DNA of 34,387 bases from Amanita rubescens (GCA_015039365.1 WION01000549.1:1-34387); one strand, 5' to 3'. Shown: positions 11,101-19,599, numbered from the stretch's first letter. Made by a program: numbers and translations. The notes: generated from the sequence alone by a model not told the origin.

Positions 11101-11695
11101 CTGATGTTTTCGCTTGGATCCAAAGGTGATCAGTCTCGAGATCTTCGTCCTCATCTGCGTTCAATTCTTCTTCTTTTTGGATATACCGAAGGTACATTTC
11201 GGTTTCTTCGTCGTAATCAAACGTAGTTTCTTCTTCCGGATTGATCTTCCTTTCGTCGGGGAATCTAACTGTTCCTTCAGACCAATCTATTCTGGGGTTG
11301 ATTTCTCGGAGCCAAGGTAATCCTAGTATCAGTCGTTGATCGCCTAGTCGTGTGACATAGAACCAGTCTTTAAACCGGTTGTCTTCGATGTTATAGCTTA
11401 TCTGGATTTTATACCGTATATCTCCAGACTTGTTATTTGTTCCGTCCACATTTCGCACTGGGATGGGTTTCTTTAAGCGAGTGATTTCGTTCCAATTGAC
11501 GAGTGAGCTATCGACGAATTTTCCTTGTGCGCCTGAGTCGATAAGGGCTTTGGTTTCAGCGGTTTTTAGATTCGAACATTTGGTAATGGGAATGGTGATT
11601 TTATTTCTGGATATAGAAGATACTGTTACACCATTTATACATAGTTGTTCGTCTTCAGAGACGACGGACGCTGATTCATCGTCGTCTCGTTCTAA
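8105..11695 (-). CDS. pol: Pol polyprotein (protease, RT, RNase H, integrase, chromodomain)
   Basis: Made as a Gag-Pol fusion by -1 frameshift; about 1196 codons. In order: aspartic protease with ALIDSGAQGKF (DSG at 11539-11531); reverse transcriptase with FSKLDLRWGYNNVRI and the catalytic YIDD (10477-10466); RNase H with TDASNWAVGAVL and YDRELLAIKKAFE; integrase with an HHCC zinc finger (HHDPVVMGHPG ... CALCQQ), D,D,E core (DFITDLP; ISDRGPQFTS; FHPQTDGESERLNQ) and a GPY/F module (REGPFKIEKIL); C-terminal chromodomain (FLVKWKGYPTSDNSWE, about 8215-8265), which in chromoviruses guides integration to modified histones. All catalytic motifs look intact with no internal stop. The C-end overlaps the next ORF by 56 nt. 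Confidence 0.95.
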   Translation of the reverse strand, partial: LERDDDESASVVSEDEQLCINGVTVSSISRNKITIPITKCSNLKTAETKALIDSGAQGKFVDSSLVNWNEITRLKKPIPVRNVDGTNNKSGDIRYKIQISYNIEDNRFKDWFYVTRLGDQRLILGLPWLREINPRIDWSEGTVRFPDERKINPEEETTFDYDEETEMYLRYIQKEEELNADEDEDLETDHLWIQAKTSASQALAHEHEDKSTKVELPPEYDKWRKVFDKQTSERFPISRQWDHAIDLKEGFKPKVAKNYPLSIHEEQLMNKWVDEQLKKGYIRPSQSPQASPFFYVAKKEKGELRPCQDYRYINSWTKRNAYPLPLVSDLLLKLRKAKYFSKLDLRWGYNNVRIKKGDEWKAAFTTNRGLFEPTVMLFGLCNSPSTFQTMMNEYFRDMIAEGWLVVYIDDMLIYGANEEETRERTKQVLQRLKENDLFLKLEKCKFVAKEVEFLGMIVKEGKIMMDPVKLAGISKWPEPKTVKQIRSFLGFANFYRKFIGNYAEIVAPLTELTKKTVPFRWDAECQKAFDTLKEKFLEEPVLVMPDPTKPFLLETDASNWAVGAVLKQRGSDGELHPCGFISHRLSDTEQRYQVYDRELLAIKKAFETWRHLLKGSPHTIMIHCDHKNLSYYKHPQKMTARQSRWWQEITEFDIKLEHVPGSKLIQADALSRRPDHINEEEAKAKEIPQTMISDDMVIAAINLSWADKITELLPQDKFAKVVIDGLKHGKLPLRSKFNDWKNDNNIIRYQGRVYVPQNEELRNEIIKSHHDPVVMGHPGRLKTLELIRRDYYWPGMTTTVSKWVEGCALCQQMKVNTHPITPGLMPIKSHATRPFEQVSMDFITDLPIIDGFDSVLTVVDQGLTKGVIFIPCKKSFTAMDTANSYINDVYKRYGLPTTLISDRGPQFTSKVFEEICKIFGINHRKSTAFHPQTDGESERLNQELETYLRLYCVDHPKQWKDHLPLAEFAHNQRIHQSTKMTPFEIMFGIEPVAIPTAFPRINVPAAEDRFKVLTQIRDEALAAHELARQLMTQRVKGKSPAFKEGDLVWLDSRNLKTGQIRKFSPRREGPFKIEKILGPVTAKLELPPRWKIHPVFHVSLLTPYHENETHGPNFTRPTPDLIDNKEEYEIETIVSHRRKGNQWQFLVKWKGYPTSDNSWETEENLEHSEETLNEYKEQHGITAIVPITRKSRKRRS

Positions 11696-12705
11696 AAACC
11701 CTTTTTGTTTAATTTTCGGCGGGCGCTACGTGGTAATGTTTTCGCCATTTCTCGTATAACGGCGATTCTTTGGTCTTCATCGTTTTCACTGTTGGATTCT
11801 TCACTTGACGAGCCACTGTCGTCTTCATCGCCATCCGCATCCAGCGCTCTGATTCTTTTTCCTTTTCCTTTCCCTTTGTTGCGGTTACTATTTCGGCCGC
11901 GTGGTTTTCCTCGAAATTGTCCTCTAGGGGCTGCCCTTCCTCGTGAATTCCCAAGGTTTTGTCGTTTCTTTTTGGGATTAGGGCAGTCCGAGATTAAATG
12001 TCCTGTTTTTCCGCACCCATAGCATACAGCGGTTTTTACCCATTCCATGGAGGTTTCAGCAATCTGCATTTGTCGTGCTTGTCGGTTCAATTCTAGTACA
12101 GCCTCGTCGACTTCCATTTTGTCATCAAACTCTTTTACTTGGCCAAAAGTGGAGAATAAGGTGTTCGCCACTTCTATGTCAAGGATACGAGTTCGTAATG
12201 ATTTATAGGTTGTCGGGGCACCTCCTAGTCGTAGTTTTTCTCGTAAGGTGTTTGGTAATCCTAAAACTAGGAGATGACATTTCGTTGTATCGTCAGTGAT
12301 TTTGGCTAAATTGATATCTCGATCGACGCGCGCAATATATTGATTAATTGATTGCTTTGGGAGTTTTCTCCATGTGAGTAATCTGTGCATGGCTAGTCCT
12401 GCTTCGTCTACTTGTCCCCAATCTTCTTTCAGTTCTTTAATAAAAGCGTCATAGTCGGCGTATTTTGTTGTTTCGGCGTCATATTCAGTTATTTTGTTGT
12501 CGCGCCATTGTTGAGCGTTGCCATCAATATGATACATAATGAACTGTATCTTATCTTGAGCATCCGTCATTTTATTCATTTTCATGAATAATTCGGCTTT
12601 TGCTATGAACGGATTGAGATATTTTCGATCTCCTTCGAACGGTTTAGGAGGTTTGATCTTCGGTAGATCTGACCTTGGTTCGGTCCGGGGTCCTGATCCA
12701 CTCAT
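11692..12705 (-). CDS. gag: Gag (AUG-started form, 337 aa)
   Basis: Structural protein of the retrotransposon particle. First AUG at 12705 (MSGSGPRTEPRSDLPK). A central capsid-like region follows (FEGDRKYLNPFIAKAELFM, about residues 20-40; LPKQSINQYIARVDRDI), as in fungal gypsy Gag. Near the C-end is a CCHC zinc knuckle (CYGCGKTGHLISDC, about 11985-12026), then an Arg/Gly/Lys-rich nucleic-acid-binding tail and an acidic Ser stretch. The stop TAG at 11692-11694 directly follows a GGGTTTT slippery heptamer leading into Pol. The frame is open for another 251 codons upstream (see next entry). Confidence 0.85.
   Translation of the reverse strand: MSGSGPRTEPRSDLPKIKPPKPFEGDRKYLNPFIAKAELFMKMNKMTDAQDKIQFIMYHIDGNAQQWRDNKITEYDAETTKYADYDAFIKELKEDWGQVDEAGLAMHRLLTWRKLPKQSINQYIARVDRDINLAKITDDTTKCHLLVLGLPNTLREKLRLGGAPTTYKSLRTRILDIEVANTLFSTFGQVKEFDDKMEVDEAVLELNRQARQMQIAETSMEWVKTAVCYGCGKTGHLISDCPNPKKKRQNLGNSRGRAAPRGQFRGKPRGRNSNRNKGKGKGKRIRALDADGDEDDSGSSSEESNSENDEDQRIAVIREMAKTLPRSARRKLNKKGF
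11695..11701 (-). promoter_or_regulatory. Putative -1 ribosomal frameshift site GGGTTTT
   Basis: The heptamer G GGT TTT fits the X XXY YYZ rule in the Gag frame and lies right before the Gag stop TAG. A -1 slip continues as TTA GAA CGA in the Pol frame, which is open from here. A downstream stimulatory structure was not looked for. Confidence 0.6.
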
Positions 12706-13458
12706 ATCTCGTTCTTTTCCTTTTCTAGAAGGAAATGGGTTGGTTGGTGGGGTAAACAAGTATGGAAATACGACAGGGGGTGATGGTGCGGGTCGTGTAG
12801 CTTCGAGTTTAGATTCGGTTGCAAGGGATAAGGAAGCGATGAGTTGAGCTGAGGTTTCGTCTTCAACTCTTTGTTCTACTGTGGGTATAACAACGTCTTC
12901 GGTTCCAGGTGCGTATTCAAGTTTTTCTTGGGATTCTTCTTCTTTATCGGACTCTCCTGACGGTTCAGCGCTTTCTCTGTAATGAACGTGTGGTGATGCG
13001 ACGGGAGTTTCTTGGCTAGTAATTAAGGTTTCTGGTTCGTTCGCTTTCTTCCAACGTTGTAGCGCAGTTCGTGTTAACTCCTCTTTTCCTCCTATGAAGG
13101 GTTCTCCTTCAAAGTGTTCGTCTCTAATAAAGTACGGTTCTTCTCCTGTTTCCGATTCAGTGGCGTACCAACGTTTACTTCCTTCGTGAAAGGCAAGTTT
13201 GCGTTCGTTTAGATATAATCCTCCTTCGAACGGGAAGGATTGATTTGGTGGTCTTCCAAGTTTTTGTTTTACCCAAAACTGGTGACCTGGTACGGGTTTT
13301 CCTGAGGCGGTATAACACCAGCCGTTTTCTCGTTTATCCCAATGAATGGAATGTTCGTCGAGATAATAGAGATGGTCAAGGGGGTTTCGTTTGGCGTTAT
13401 TCGGAGGGGTACTTTTAGATTGTCGTGGAGCAATGGTGAATGATGGGAGGTGAGAGCG
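12706..13458 (-). CDS. In-frame N-terminal extension of Gag without any AUG
   Basis: The Gag frame stays open from the stop at 13459-13461 to the first AUG, 251 codons, with no ATG in frame. The translation looks like real protein: an aromatic and charged stretch (WCYTASGKPVPGHQFWVKQK; LYLNERKLAFHEGSKRWYAT), then a Glu-rich linker. If translated it needs a non-AUG start; an AUU at 13434-13432 sits in strong context (ACC before, G after) and would give a 580-residue Gag. A spliced start or a purely regulatory leader are alternatives. Confidence 0.5.
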
Positions 13459-13482
13459 TTAAAGCTATCGTGCTCAGAGAGG

Positions 13483-13494
13483 AGTCTAGTTTTA
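13483..13494 (-). other. Self-priming primer binding site
   Basis: One nucleotide after the 5' LTR the minus strand reads TAAAACTAGACT. This is the exact complement of the LTR segment AGTCTAGTTTTA (13661-13650). There is no TGG start as expected for a tRNA primer site. A 12-nt match placed directly beside U5 is the arrangement known for Tf1, where the 5' end of the RNA itself primes reverse transcription. Confidence 0.75.
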
Positions 13495-13495
13495 T

Positions 13496-13919
13496 TGTTA
13501 CGTTTGTTCGTTCACTGATAAGTCAAGCCTATCAGGTACCGTAGGTTCCTCAAGGGAGTTCCGGCACTTAAGAACGTTCAAAGAAATAGGAGTGTTATCG
13601 GATAAGTCCTCAAGGGAGCTTAGACGATAACGAGACAGATTTTGACTGTTAAAACTAGACTGAGGTCTAGTCGTATATTTGCGTGATTTATATAGTACAG
13701 AGTACATACGCAAATATGGTAAGTATATATGCATGTGATAATGAAAACGGTTGCATGTGATAATGAAACGGTTAACATGTGAAAAACGAACATACATGTG
13801 ATAAAGGTAATTGGCATATGATAAACGATGAATGTTCCGGAAGGAACGCATATGCAAATAACGGCATAGGAGGGATGATAAGATAAGAAAAAGACAGGCC
13901 ATGACGTACGTTTGTAACA
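13496..13919 (-). repeat. 5' LTR of the gypsy element
   Basis: Identical by eye to 5472-5895. Followed on the plus-strand right by target duplication GTTAT at 13920-13924. As the upstream LTR for minus-strand transcription it carries the promoter (TATA at 13686-13694) and the predicted start of R at 13661. Confidence 0.95.
13661..13694 (-). promoter_or_regulatory. LTR TATA box and predicted transcription start
   Basis: On the minus strand TATATAAAT lies at 13694-13686. About 30 nt downstream is AGTCTAGTTTTA (13661-13650), which is also the sequence complementary to the primer site. In self-primed Tf1-type elements the mRNA starts with the segment that pairs with the primer site, so TATA spacing and pairing agree on a start at about 13661. 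Confidence 0.6.
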
Positions 13920-13924
13920 GTTAT

Positions 13925-15034
13925 GGTTGGTTTGGTTGGTTGGTTGGTTTATGGCTTACGCGTCAAGCGTCCGGCCTGGCCGGATACGACGTGGATTGGG
14001 TGATTTGCGACTGGCTGATGGCAGGGGCTGCGACACAGCAGGCCTAGTCCCTGCATAAGGTGGGTAATGAACAGGCGATGAAGACACGTACTTGCCTGTT
14101 TATGGCCAACGCATCAGCTGTCCGGCCTGGCCGGATACGGTGTAGGCTGCAGTGACAACAGACATAGTCCCTGCAATGAGAACATATTACGCACTTGCCT
14201 ATGACATATTTTTGAGTGTGATCAAGGTGGTGTGAAACCACGGAGCGAATAGATGTTACAACTCCGACTGATGAACTTGCACGGCGCGGAACAGTGTTTG
14301 TGGGGCAAATAGCGCCACGTGAACTTTCCTTTCCCGGCTATTTGCCCCACAAACACTGTTCCGCGCCGCGCGAGTTCGTCAGTCGGAGTTATAACATCTA
14401 TTCTCTCCGTGGTTTCACGCCACCATGATTGTACGCTCAAAATATGTCATAGGCAAGTGCATAATATGTTCTCATTGCAGGGACTATGTCTGTTGTCACT
14501 GCAGCCTACACCGTATCCGGCCAGGCCGGACAGCTGATGCGTTGGCCATAGGGTACCGTCATAGGCAAGTGCGTAGTATGTCCTCATCGCCCATTCATTG
14601 CTCATACTGTGCAGGGACCCGTTGTCCCAATACGTCACTGCAGTCTACACCGTGTCCGGCCAGGCCGGACAGCTGATGCATTGGCCAGAAAAACGCGGTA
14701 CCGTTCAAAATACGTCGTAAGCAAGTACGTGTCTTCATCACCTGTTCATTGCTCACCCTATGCAGGGGCTAGGCCTGCTGTCCCGATACGTTGCTTCCCC
14801 TCCCATCAGCCAGTTGCAAGCCACCTAATCCACACTGTATCCGGCCAGGCTGGACGCTTGATGCGTAAACCAACCAACCATAAAACCAACCATAAAACCA
14901 ACCAACCATCAACCAACCAACCATCAACCAACCAACCATCAACCAACCAACCAATCAATCAAACCAACCAACCATAAACGCATCTAGTGTGCCGAATGCT
15001 ATAGGCAGGTACGCGTCTCCATCACCCGTTTATT
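13925..15034. repeat. Large foldback (inverted) repeat, interrupted by the retrotransposon
   Basis: Inner arms 14101-14313 and 14337-14550 are inverted copies separated by a 23-nt loop (for example TGGGGCAAATAGC against GCTATTTGCCCCA). Outer arms 13925-14100 and 14721-14880 also match inverted, more diverged. A third pair lies at 5395-5466 and about 14970-15034, so before insertion the left arm ran from about 5395 to 14313. A partial unit duplication at 14551-14720 breaks the right arm. Arms end in (GGTT)n/(AACC)n tracts. No transposase was found. Confidence 0.8.
14870..14980. repeat. (AACC)n-rich tract
   Basis: AACCAACCAACCAT-type tetranucleotide repeats. The same simple sequence, in either strand, occurs at about 4697-4745, 13925-13950, 15458-15478, 16355-16385 and 16855-16905. 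Confidence 0.9.
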
Positions 15035-15564
15035 ACTCACAGCATTAAACCGCGTTCGCATCTTCATTCAATTCAGCTATGACATTATCAGGGGCTTGTA
15101 ATCCGCCTGGAAATACTGACGGGCGACTGCCAGTAGTGAACTAGACTGCAGCTAGATTGCAGGCCACAGGTGTATTAGCTTGCTTGGCGGATAGGAGATG
15201 AGCGTCCACAGCCTCACACCCCCTGACCTCCACAGAATCCACACCGTCTCGGTATTGAGAATATCACGTTTCCCTCAGCTGACAACTGGCCAGGCCATAA
15301 ACAACAACGCGTGTAGGGTACGAGTCGCCCCAGCCCACGCCGTATCTAGCCATGCTGGATGGTCGATGTGTAGGTTCACCTCAGGCAGGTCCGCTCGGAC
15401 CCTCGGGTCTTCAGTTCTCAACGAAGGACAACGCTCACTAAGATGTGAGGATCGATTTGGTTGGTTGGTTGGTTGGTTTTCGCTTTACATTTACTGTTGT
15501 TTGTTTCTTGCACTAAACGCGTTACTTCTGATTCTTTTGTAGATAAAATGACGATACAAAGCCA

Positions 15565-15687
15565 GCGTCTCCTCTAGCTTCAGTCATTACTATGCCCCTG
15601 TCAAACTACGAATCTAAGAAACTACGAATCTAAGCGTCTCCTCTAGCTTCAGTCATTACTATGCCCCTGTCAAACTACGAATCTACG
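15565..15687. repeat. 69-bp tandem duplication
   Basis: The segment starting GCGTCTCCTCTAGCTTCAGT occurs at 15565 and again at 15634 with almost no change. Otherwise 15035-16040 holds diverged repeat pieces and no gene that I can support. Confidence 0.85.
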
Positions 15688-16493
15688 AATCTATGACACA
15701 CTTCTACATACTTCACTATCTACAGTCTAGGCCCCTCACCGCGGGAGAACACGCGCGAGGTATAGTCCGTTTGTAGGAATACGCAAATGCAATCCTTCTT
15801 CCCCTCGAACTTTTCTCTCTTTTGTGAAAACCCTCTCAAACCCGAGTATTGAGGTGAAGGTCATATTCTCTCAGAGCTGCCCACTGTGCGTTGGGTTGGG
15901 TTAGAAGGGGTAATACCTCCCAATCGCCATTTATCTGTTGTTTGTCCCACAAATACTGCTCCACGCTGTACAAGCTGAGCGGTCGGAGTTAGAACGGCCC
16001 CTCGTTGCTTGTTCCTGTACCACCACCATCAAGCAATCTAAGTCCACATGGTGGAGTATAGTGTAGCGATTCCCTATGTCCTCATCGCCTATTCGTTACT
16101 CACGCTGAGCCTTATTCCTCTTTCCCTCAGCCAGTCGCAAGTCACCCAGGCCAGACAGTTGATATGCAGGCCATGCGTGGTACGATTCCCCCTCCCGCAT
16201 GTGCTGTCGTATCAACTTACACCGTATCCGGCCAGGGGACAGTCGATACGCAGGCCGTGTGTGGTACAATTGCCTCTCCCACCTGTGCTGTCATATCAAC
16301 TTATACCGTATCCAGCCAGGCCGGACAGTTGACATGTGGGCCATAAACGAACGAACCAACCAAACCAACCACCGCAACCACCGCATAGCAGCCGTACCAC
16401 GGTAACAGCTGACACTGTATCCGGCCCGGCCGGATGGTTGGTATGGGGCGAAGGGACGAGTCAGGTCGCTGACATAAATGACTTTCTGACTAT

Positions 16494-16562
16494 ACTTTAC
16501 CTTCTTTCGTCGTGTTACTTTACCTTCTTTCGTCGTGTTACTTTACCTTCTTTCGTCGTGTT
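16494..16562. repeat. 23-bp tandem repeat, three perfect copies
   Basis: Unit ACTTTACCTTCTTTCGTCGT plus GTT at 16494-16516, 16517-16539 and 16540-16562. It lies about 40 bp upstream of the ATG of the next gene model. Confidence 0.95.
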
Positions 16563-16602
16563 TTCATTCCTTCTGCTGACTCTTGATCCATTTTTCATCA
16601 GT

Positions 16603-16950
16603 ATGACAAGTCAGGAAAGCAGTTATGCCGGTGCGTCGCGAGGGCCTGTGAGTTTCCCCGTTCGTGGCGTTTGTATGTGACGTCGTTTAGCACGTTAGCA
16701 CATTAACGCGCTTTACAGATGGACTGGCCAGGTCAGACAGGTAGTCTTGAAGGGACACAGTCGGTGAGTGTTCACGAGATTTCAATACGTTCGTCTAATT
16801 ATGCCTTGCGCAGATGACCAGCACGCGAGAGCCGGCACGTAAACGAAGACGCCTGGTTGGTTGGTTGGTTGGTTTGGTTGGTTGGTTTGGTTTGGTTTCT
16901 CAGTTTGTCGATCTAGAGGCTGACGCCGCTGGTGATGACGGTATGAAGAA
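16603..16950 (+). CDS. 5' exons of an unrecognised spliced gene, possibly a degraded fragment
   Basis: Three small exons, each beginning with ATG: 16603-16647, 16719-16763 and one from 16814, with clean GTGAGT donors and ACAG/GCAG acceptors; the first two are exactly 45 nt. The third encodes TSTREPARKRRRL and can splice across a (GGTT)n tract (about 16851-16906, ending TTTCTCAG) to FVDLEADAAGDDG. A basic cluster followed by an acidic stretch resembles the N-end of Spt5-like proteins, but this is a weak resemblance. The continuation is unclear. Confidence 0.35.
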
Positions 16951-16974
16951 GATGAGGATGAGAATGTAAACGGT

Positions 16975-17320
16975 AGGTTAGGTTAGGTTAGGTTAGGTTT
17001 GCAATTGTTGCTCAACTTTATCGTGCCAAATTGAACTGCGAAGATTTGGATGATGTGCAGATTGCACAGACGACGCTGGATCGATATCAAGGGTTCGAGC
17101 AATATATCAATGATATGATGGCGGTGTATCTACAACAGCCTGTCGTAGACAAGCCAGCCGTTACGATGACCACAATTCGGTCATGAAACCTCCCTGCTGG
17201 CTCCGTTTATGCAAGAAGCACCCAGACTTTGACAAAGGCATCAAACGCTACCGTGCCGATGCCGCCCTAGGCTTCGAGCTAAAGGACAGCTCATCCAATA
17301 TGCTATTGGTACCCTGACAT
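16975..17320 (+). pseudogene. Coding-looking fragments downstream of the 16.6-kb exons
   Basis: After a (GGTTA)n stretch (about 16975-17000) one frame reads LNCEDLDDVQIAQTTLDRYQ and then ends at about 17187. Another frame downstream reads CKKHPDFDKGIKRYRADAAL and ends at about 17320. They may be exons of the same gene or a decaying copy; no clean splice joins were found. Not recognised. Confidence 0.3.
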
Positions 17321-17329
17321 CGGTTTCAA

Positions 17330-18030
17330 TTTGAGAAACGTGGTGGGTGCCCTCCTCGCTGGCTGTTCGTTGACCAGGGGGATATCAACTCAGGCCTCAA
17401 ACGCAGGCTTCAAGGCGAGAGCAAATGGTAATAATAGCTATCAATTTCTCCTCGACAAGATCTTCGTGCCGTTCGTTGTGAAGTGGGATGTTCCTCTCAA
17501 ATTTTTCGAAAAGGGGAAGACGGTTCGATCCCTGGACGTTCCATTCTTTTCTAATCCTAGTTCCACGTCGTGGACACTCCATATTCGTTCATGTCGTGAA
17601 CACGTTGATCTTTCACTTGACACATTATAATGAAACATCTGTTCGTTATATTTATGTTTATGTACCTTTCTCCCTGTTCGTGACGTGTTCCTCGCCGTTC
17701 ATGCCACGATCCTGTTGAATCATATTAAAATATAAATGTACCTTAGCAACGTTCCGCTAACTGGCCCTGCTCACCGGCCCCTGGTCGCCTACGGCAAAAC
17801 GGACTCCTATTTTCCTCGCGCCTTCGACAAGGTGGAAACTACGGACGGCGCGCGCTGTGCTATTACTTGGGCTCGGCTCTGGCCCAAGCCGCGGCTTTCT
17901 GACATATAATGTGACAGGGAGTTGAGGGTGGTCGATGGCGGTCGATGGAGGGGTAGGCAGGCAGTGGGAGTCGATGGCGAAGGCGGTAGCTGCACGGCGT
18001 GAACAAGGCACCGGTACCGTCAGTAAATAT
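17330..18030. other. No gene supported
   Basis: Short ORFs only. 17585-17710 carries TCGTGAAC/GTTCATG-type words also seen inverted at about 23335-23450 and 33845-33950, a dispersed repeat. Confidence 0.4.
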
Positions 18031-18039
18031 GCGTCTATG

Positions 18040-19270
18040 AGTTATTCGGGCTCACTGACACAACCCGAAACTGTTACTCGACAGTCTCACCCATCTACCA
18101 TCCGAGGATGCTCGCCTGAGCATTCCCAATCAGTCAATGAACTCGTTGAAGGAGCTCAAGATGCCCGGCCACCTGATAAACTGGTGGTGGACGGACGACG
18201 ATAGGCTAGCCAAGCAATTGTCATTAGTAAAAGAGATAGACCAAGCGCCTTGTTATGCTCACTTCTTCCTTCGGCTGTTCCCAGCGCTTTGCGAGATGCC
18301 GAGCTTGTTATTCCGTTACGGCTACTCCGCTCGTCCGTCCGACTCGGATAATGAGCTCATACCACTTTCAAAGGTGGTATCCGCACGGCGTGAGCAGGAT
18401 GCTACAATGTCGTTAACACAAATAAGACAACGAGGGCTTTGCACTCACCAGTAACCGAGGCGGCCCTCTCGCTGCCTAATTCCTTGCCTGCCACTCATTT
18501 GCAGGCCTTGGCTCCGTGCCCGTTGTTCAACGGACACAAACCTTCTTCCTTCGAAGAAAAGAAGGGGAGAGATGGCTGAGTCATTCAGTCGTCAATAAGA
18601 TTAATAGAACAAGTGTAAACAACGTACACTCACCTAATAGACCGGAGACTGTATCCCCTCAAGAACGGCTCAAACAGGCCATTCACAACACTCGAGAGCA
18701 TTCAAATGACTGCTCTCCCATAAACGAGGAACTCGTCTCATGAGTTCCAGGAGAACCGCCTGACACATGAGACGATATTTGAGCTATGACAAAAGTGTTG
18801 TCAGCTCAACAAGTGGGAAGGCAAAAACGCCTAACTCGCTGGCACTCGAGACTGTCGAGATACGGTCTTAATCTCGAAATATTCGAGAATGTTCGATTGA
18901 GCATTCTCAGTCAAACGAAGAATTCATGTGCTGAGTTCAAGACAAGCCGACTAGCACAGTAGTCGACCGAATCATAAGCGGAAGAAAGAGGATATACACG
19001 GAAGGAAGAAGGTCACGTACTCTGCAATTCAGATCCCCGTTGTGTGCACGGGATGCGGATTGCTAGTGATGGAACGGCTCTAGCTGCCAGACGCATCCAA
19101 GTCGCATGCGTCACATGTTTGCTCGCTGACTCCGTCTGAGCTGAACCACGAGCCGCGGCTTGAGCCATGGCCTACGGCTTTTGAAGTGCTGAGCCTGAGC
19201 CGTAGGCCCAAAGCCGTCACCACAGCCTGCTCAGGCTCGGCTTATACCGGCTTACGACTTTGAGCTGAGC
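18040..19270 (+). repeat. Diverged hairpin-rich relic related to the second LTR element
   Basis: Homologous in order to parts of 26.4-31.0 kb: ATACCAC/GTGGTAT hairpin (18359-18365/18374-18380) before ATCCG, AGTGTA/TACACT before CACC (18612-18617/18625-18630), and AGGCGGC/GCTGCCT around loop CCTCTC (18458-18464/18471-18477). Other perfect hairpins: GAGAGCA 18694-18700 with 18711-18717; GGAACTC 18728-18734 with 18742-18748; GAGAATG 18885-18891 with 18902-18908; GGCCTACGGCT 19169-19179 with 19198-19208. No long ORF. Confidence 0.65.
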
Positions 19271-19599
19271 CGCGCACATTACTAGCACTGTTATTGGACA
19301 GTGAGCTCACGTGAACGAGACGGGACAAGGGCGATGACTTCGGGAGGAAGGTATGTTATTTCCTTTCCTTTTTCTCCCGTTTTCTCGCCGTGTGATTCTT
19401 TCAGCTTTGTTTGTTTGATGGATCTGCAGGACTCAGAACTGAGTCCTTTATAGGTTTTACTATGCAAGCAAGACAGGGATGACGGGTGGGCATGCGGCTT
19501 CAAACTGAAGATGCGCAGAAGAGATGGGAAGGAAGCAGCTGCGTGGGGGCGTTCATGGTTTTCACTTCCTTAGCATCTGTTAACTACGTCGTATACTAG

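Larger units (their letters stand above)
5472..13919 (-). mobile_element. Complete Ty3/gypsy chromovirus LTR retrotransposon
   Basis: Full-length element of 8448 bp on the minus strand, bounded by 424-bp LTRs (5472-5895 and 13496-13919) that start TG and end CA and show no difference on reading. The 5-bp target duplication GTTAT lies at 5467-5471 and 13920-13924. Order from 5' LTR: self-complementary primer site, Gag with a zinc knuckle, Pol in the -1 frame (protease, RT, RNase H, integrase, chromodomain), a third ORF, polypurine tract, 3' LTR. Identical LTRs and intact frames suggest a recent and possibly active copy. The Pol order and chromodomain place it in the chromovirus branch; self-priming suggests the Tf1/sushi type. 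Confidence 0.95.
13971..16440. repeat. Dispersed units with palindromic core TCCGGCCWGGCCGGA
   Basis: The near-palindrome recurs at about 13969, 14120, 14515, 14656, 14840, and in weaker forms at about 15345, 16222, 16308 and 16415, in both orientations. It lies inside larger related units. At 16166-16337 two roughly 86-bp units lie in tandem. A diverged piece of the foldback inner arm also appears at about 15938-15990. Confidence 0.65.

Noticed and set aside
16975..17000. (GGTTA)n run resembling a telomere repeat
   Set aside because: Only about four units of TTAGG, not the fungal TTAGGG, and internal to gene fragments. Treated as simple sequence.
17515..17540. GGTTCGATCCC resembling a tRNA T-arm
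   Set aside because: No matching acceptor, D or anticodon arm in the surrounding bases.
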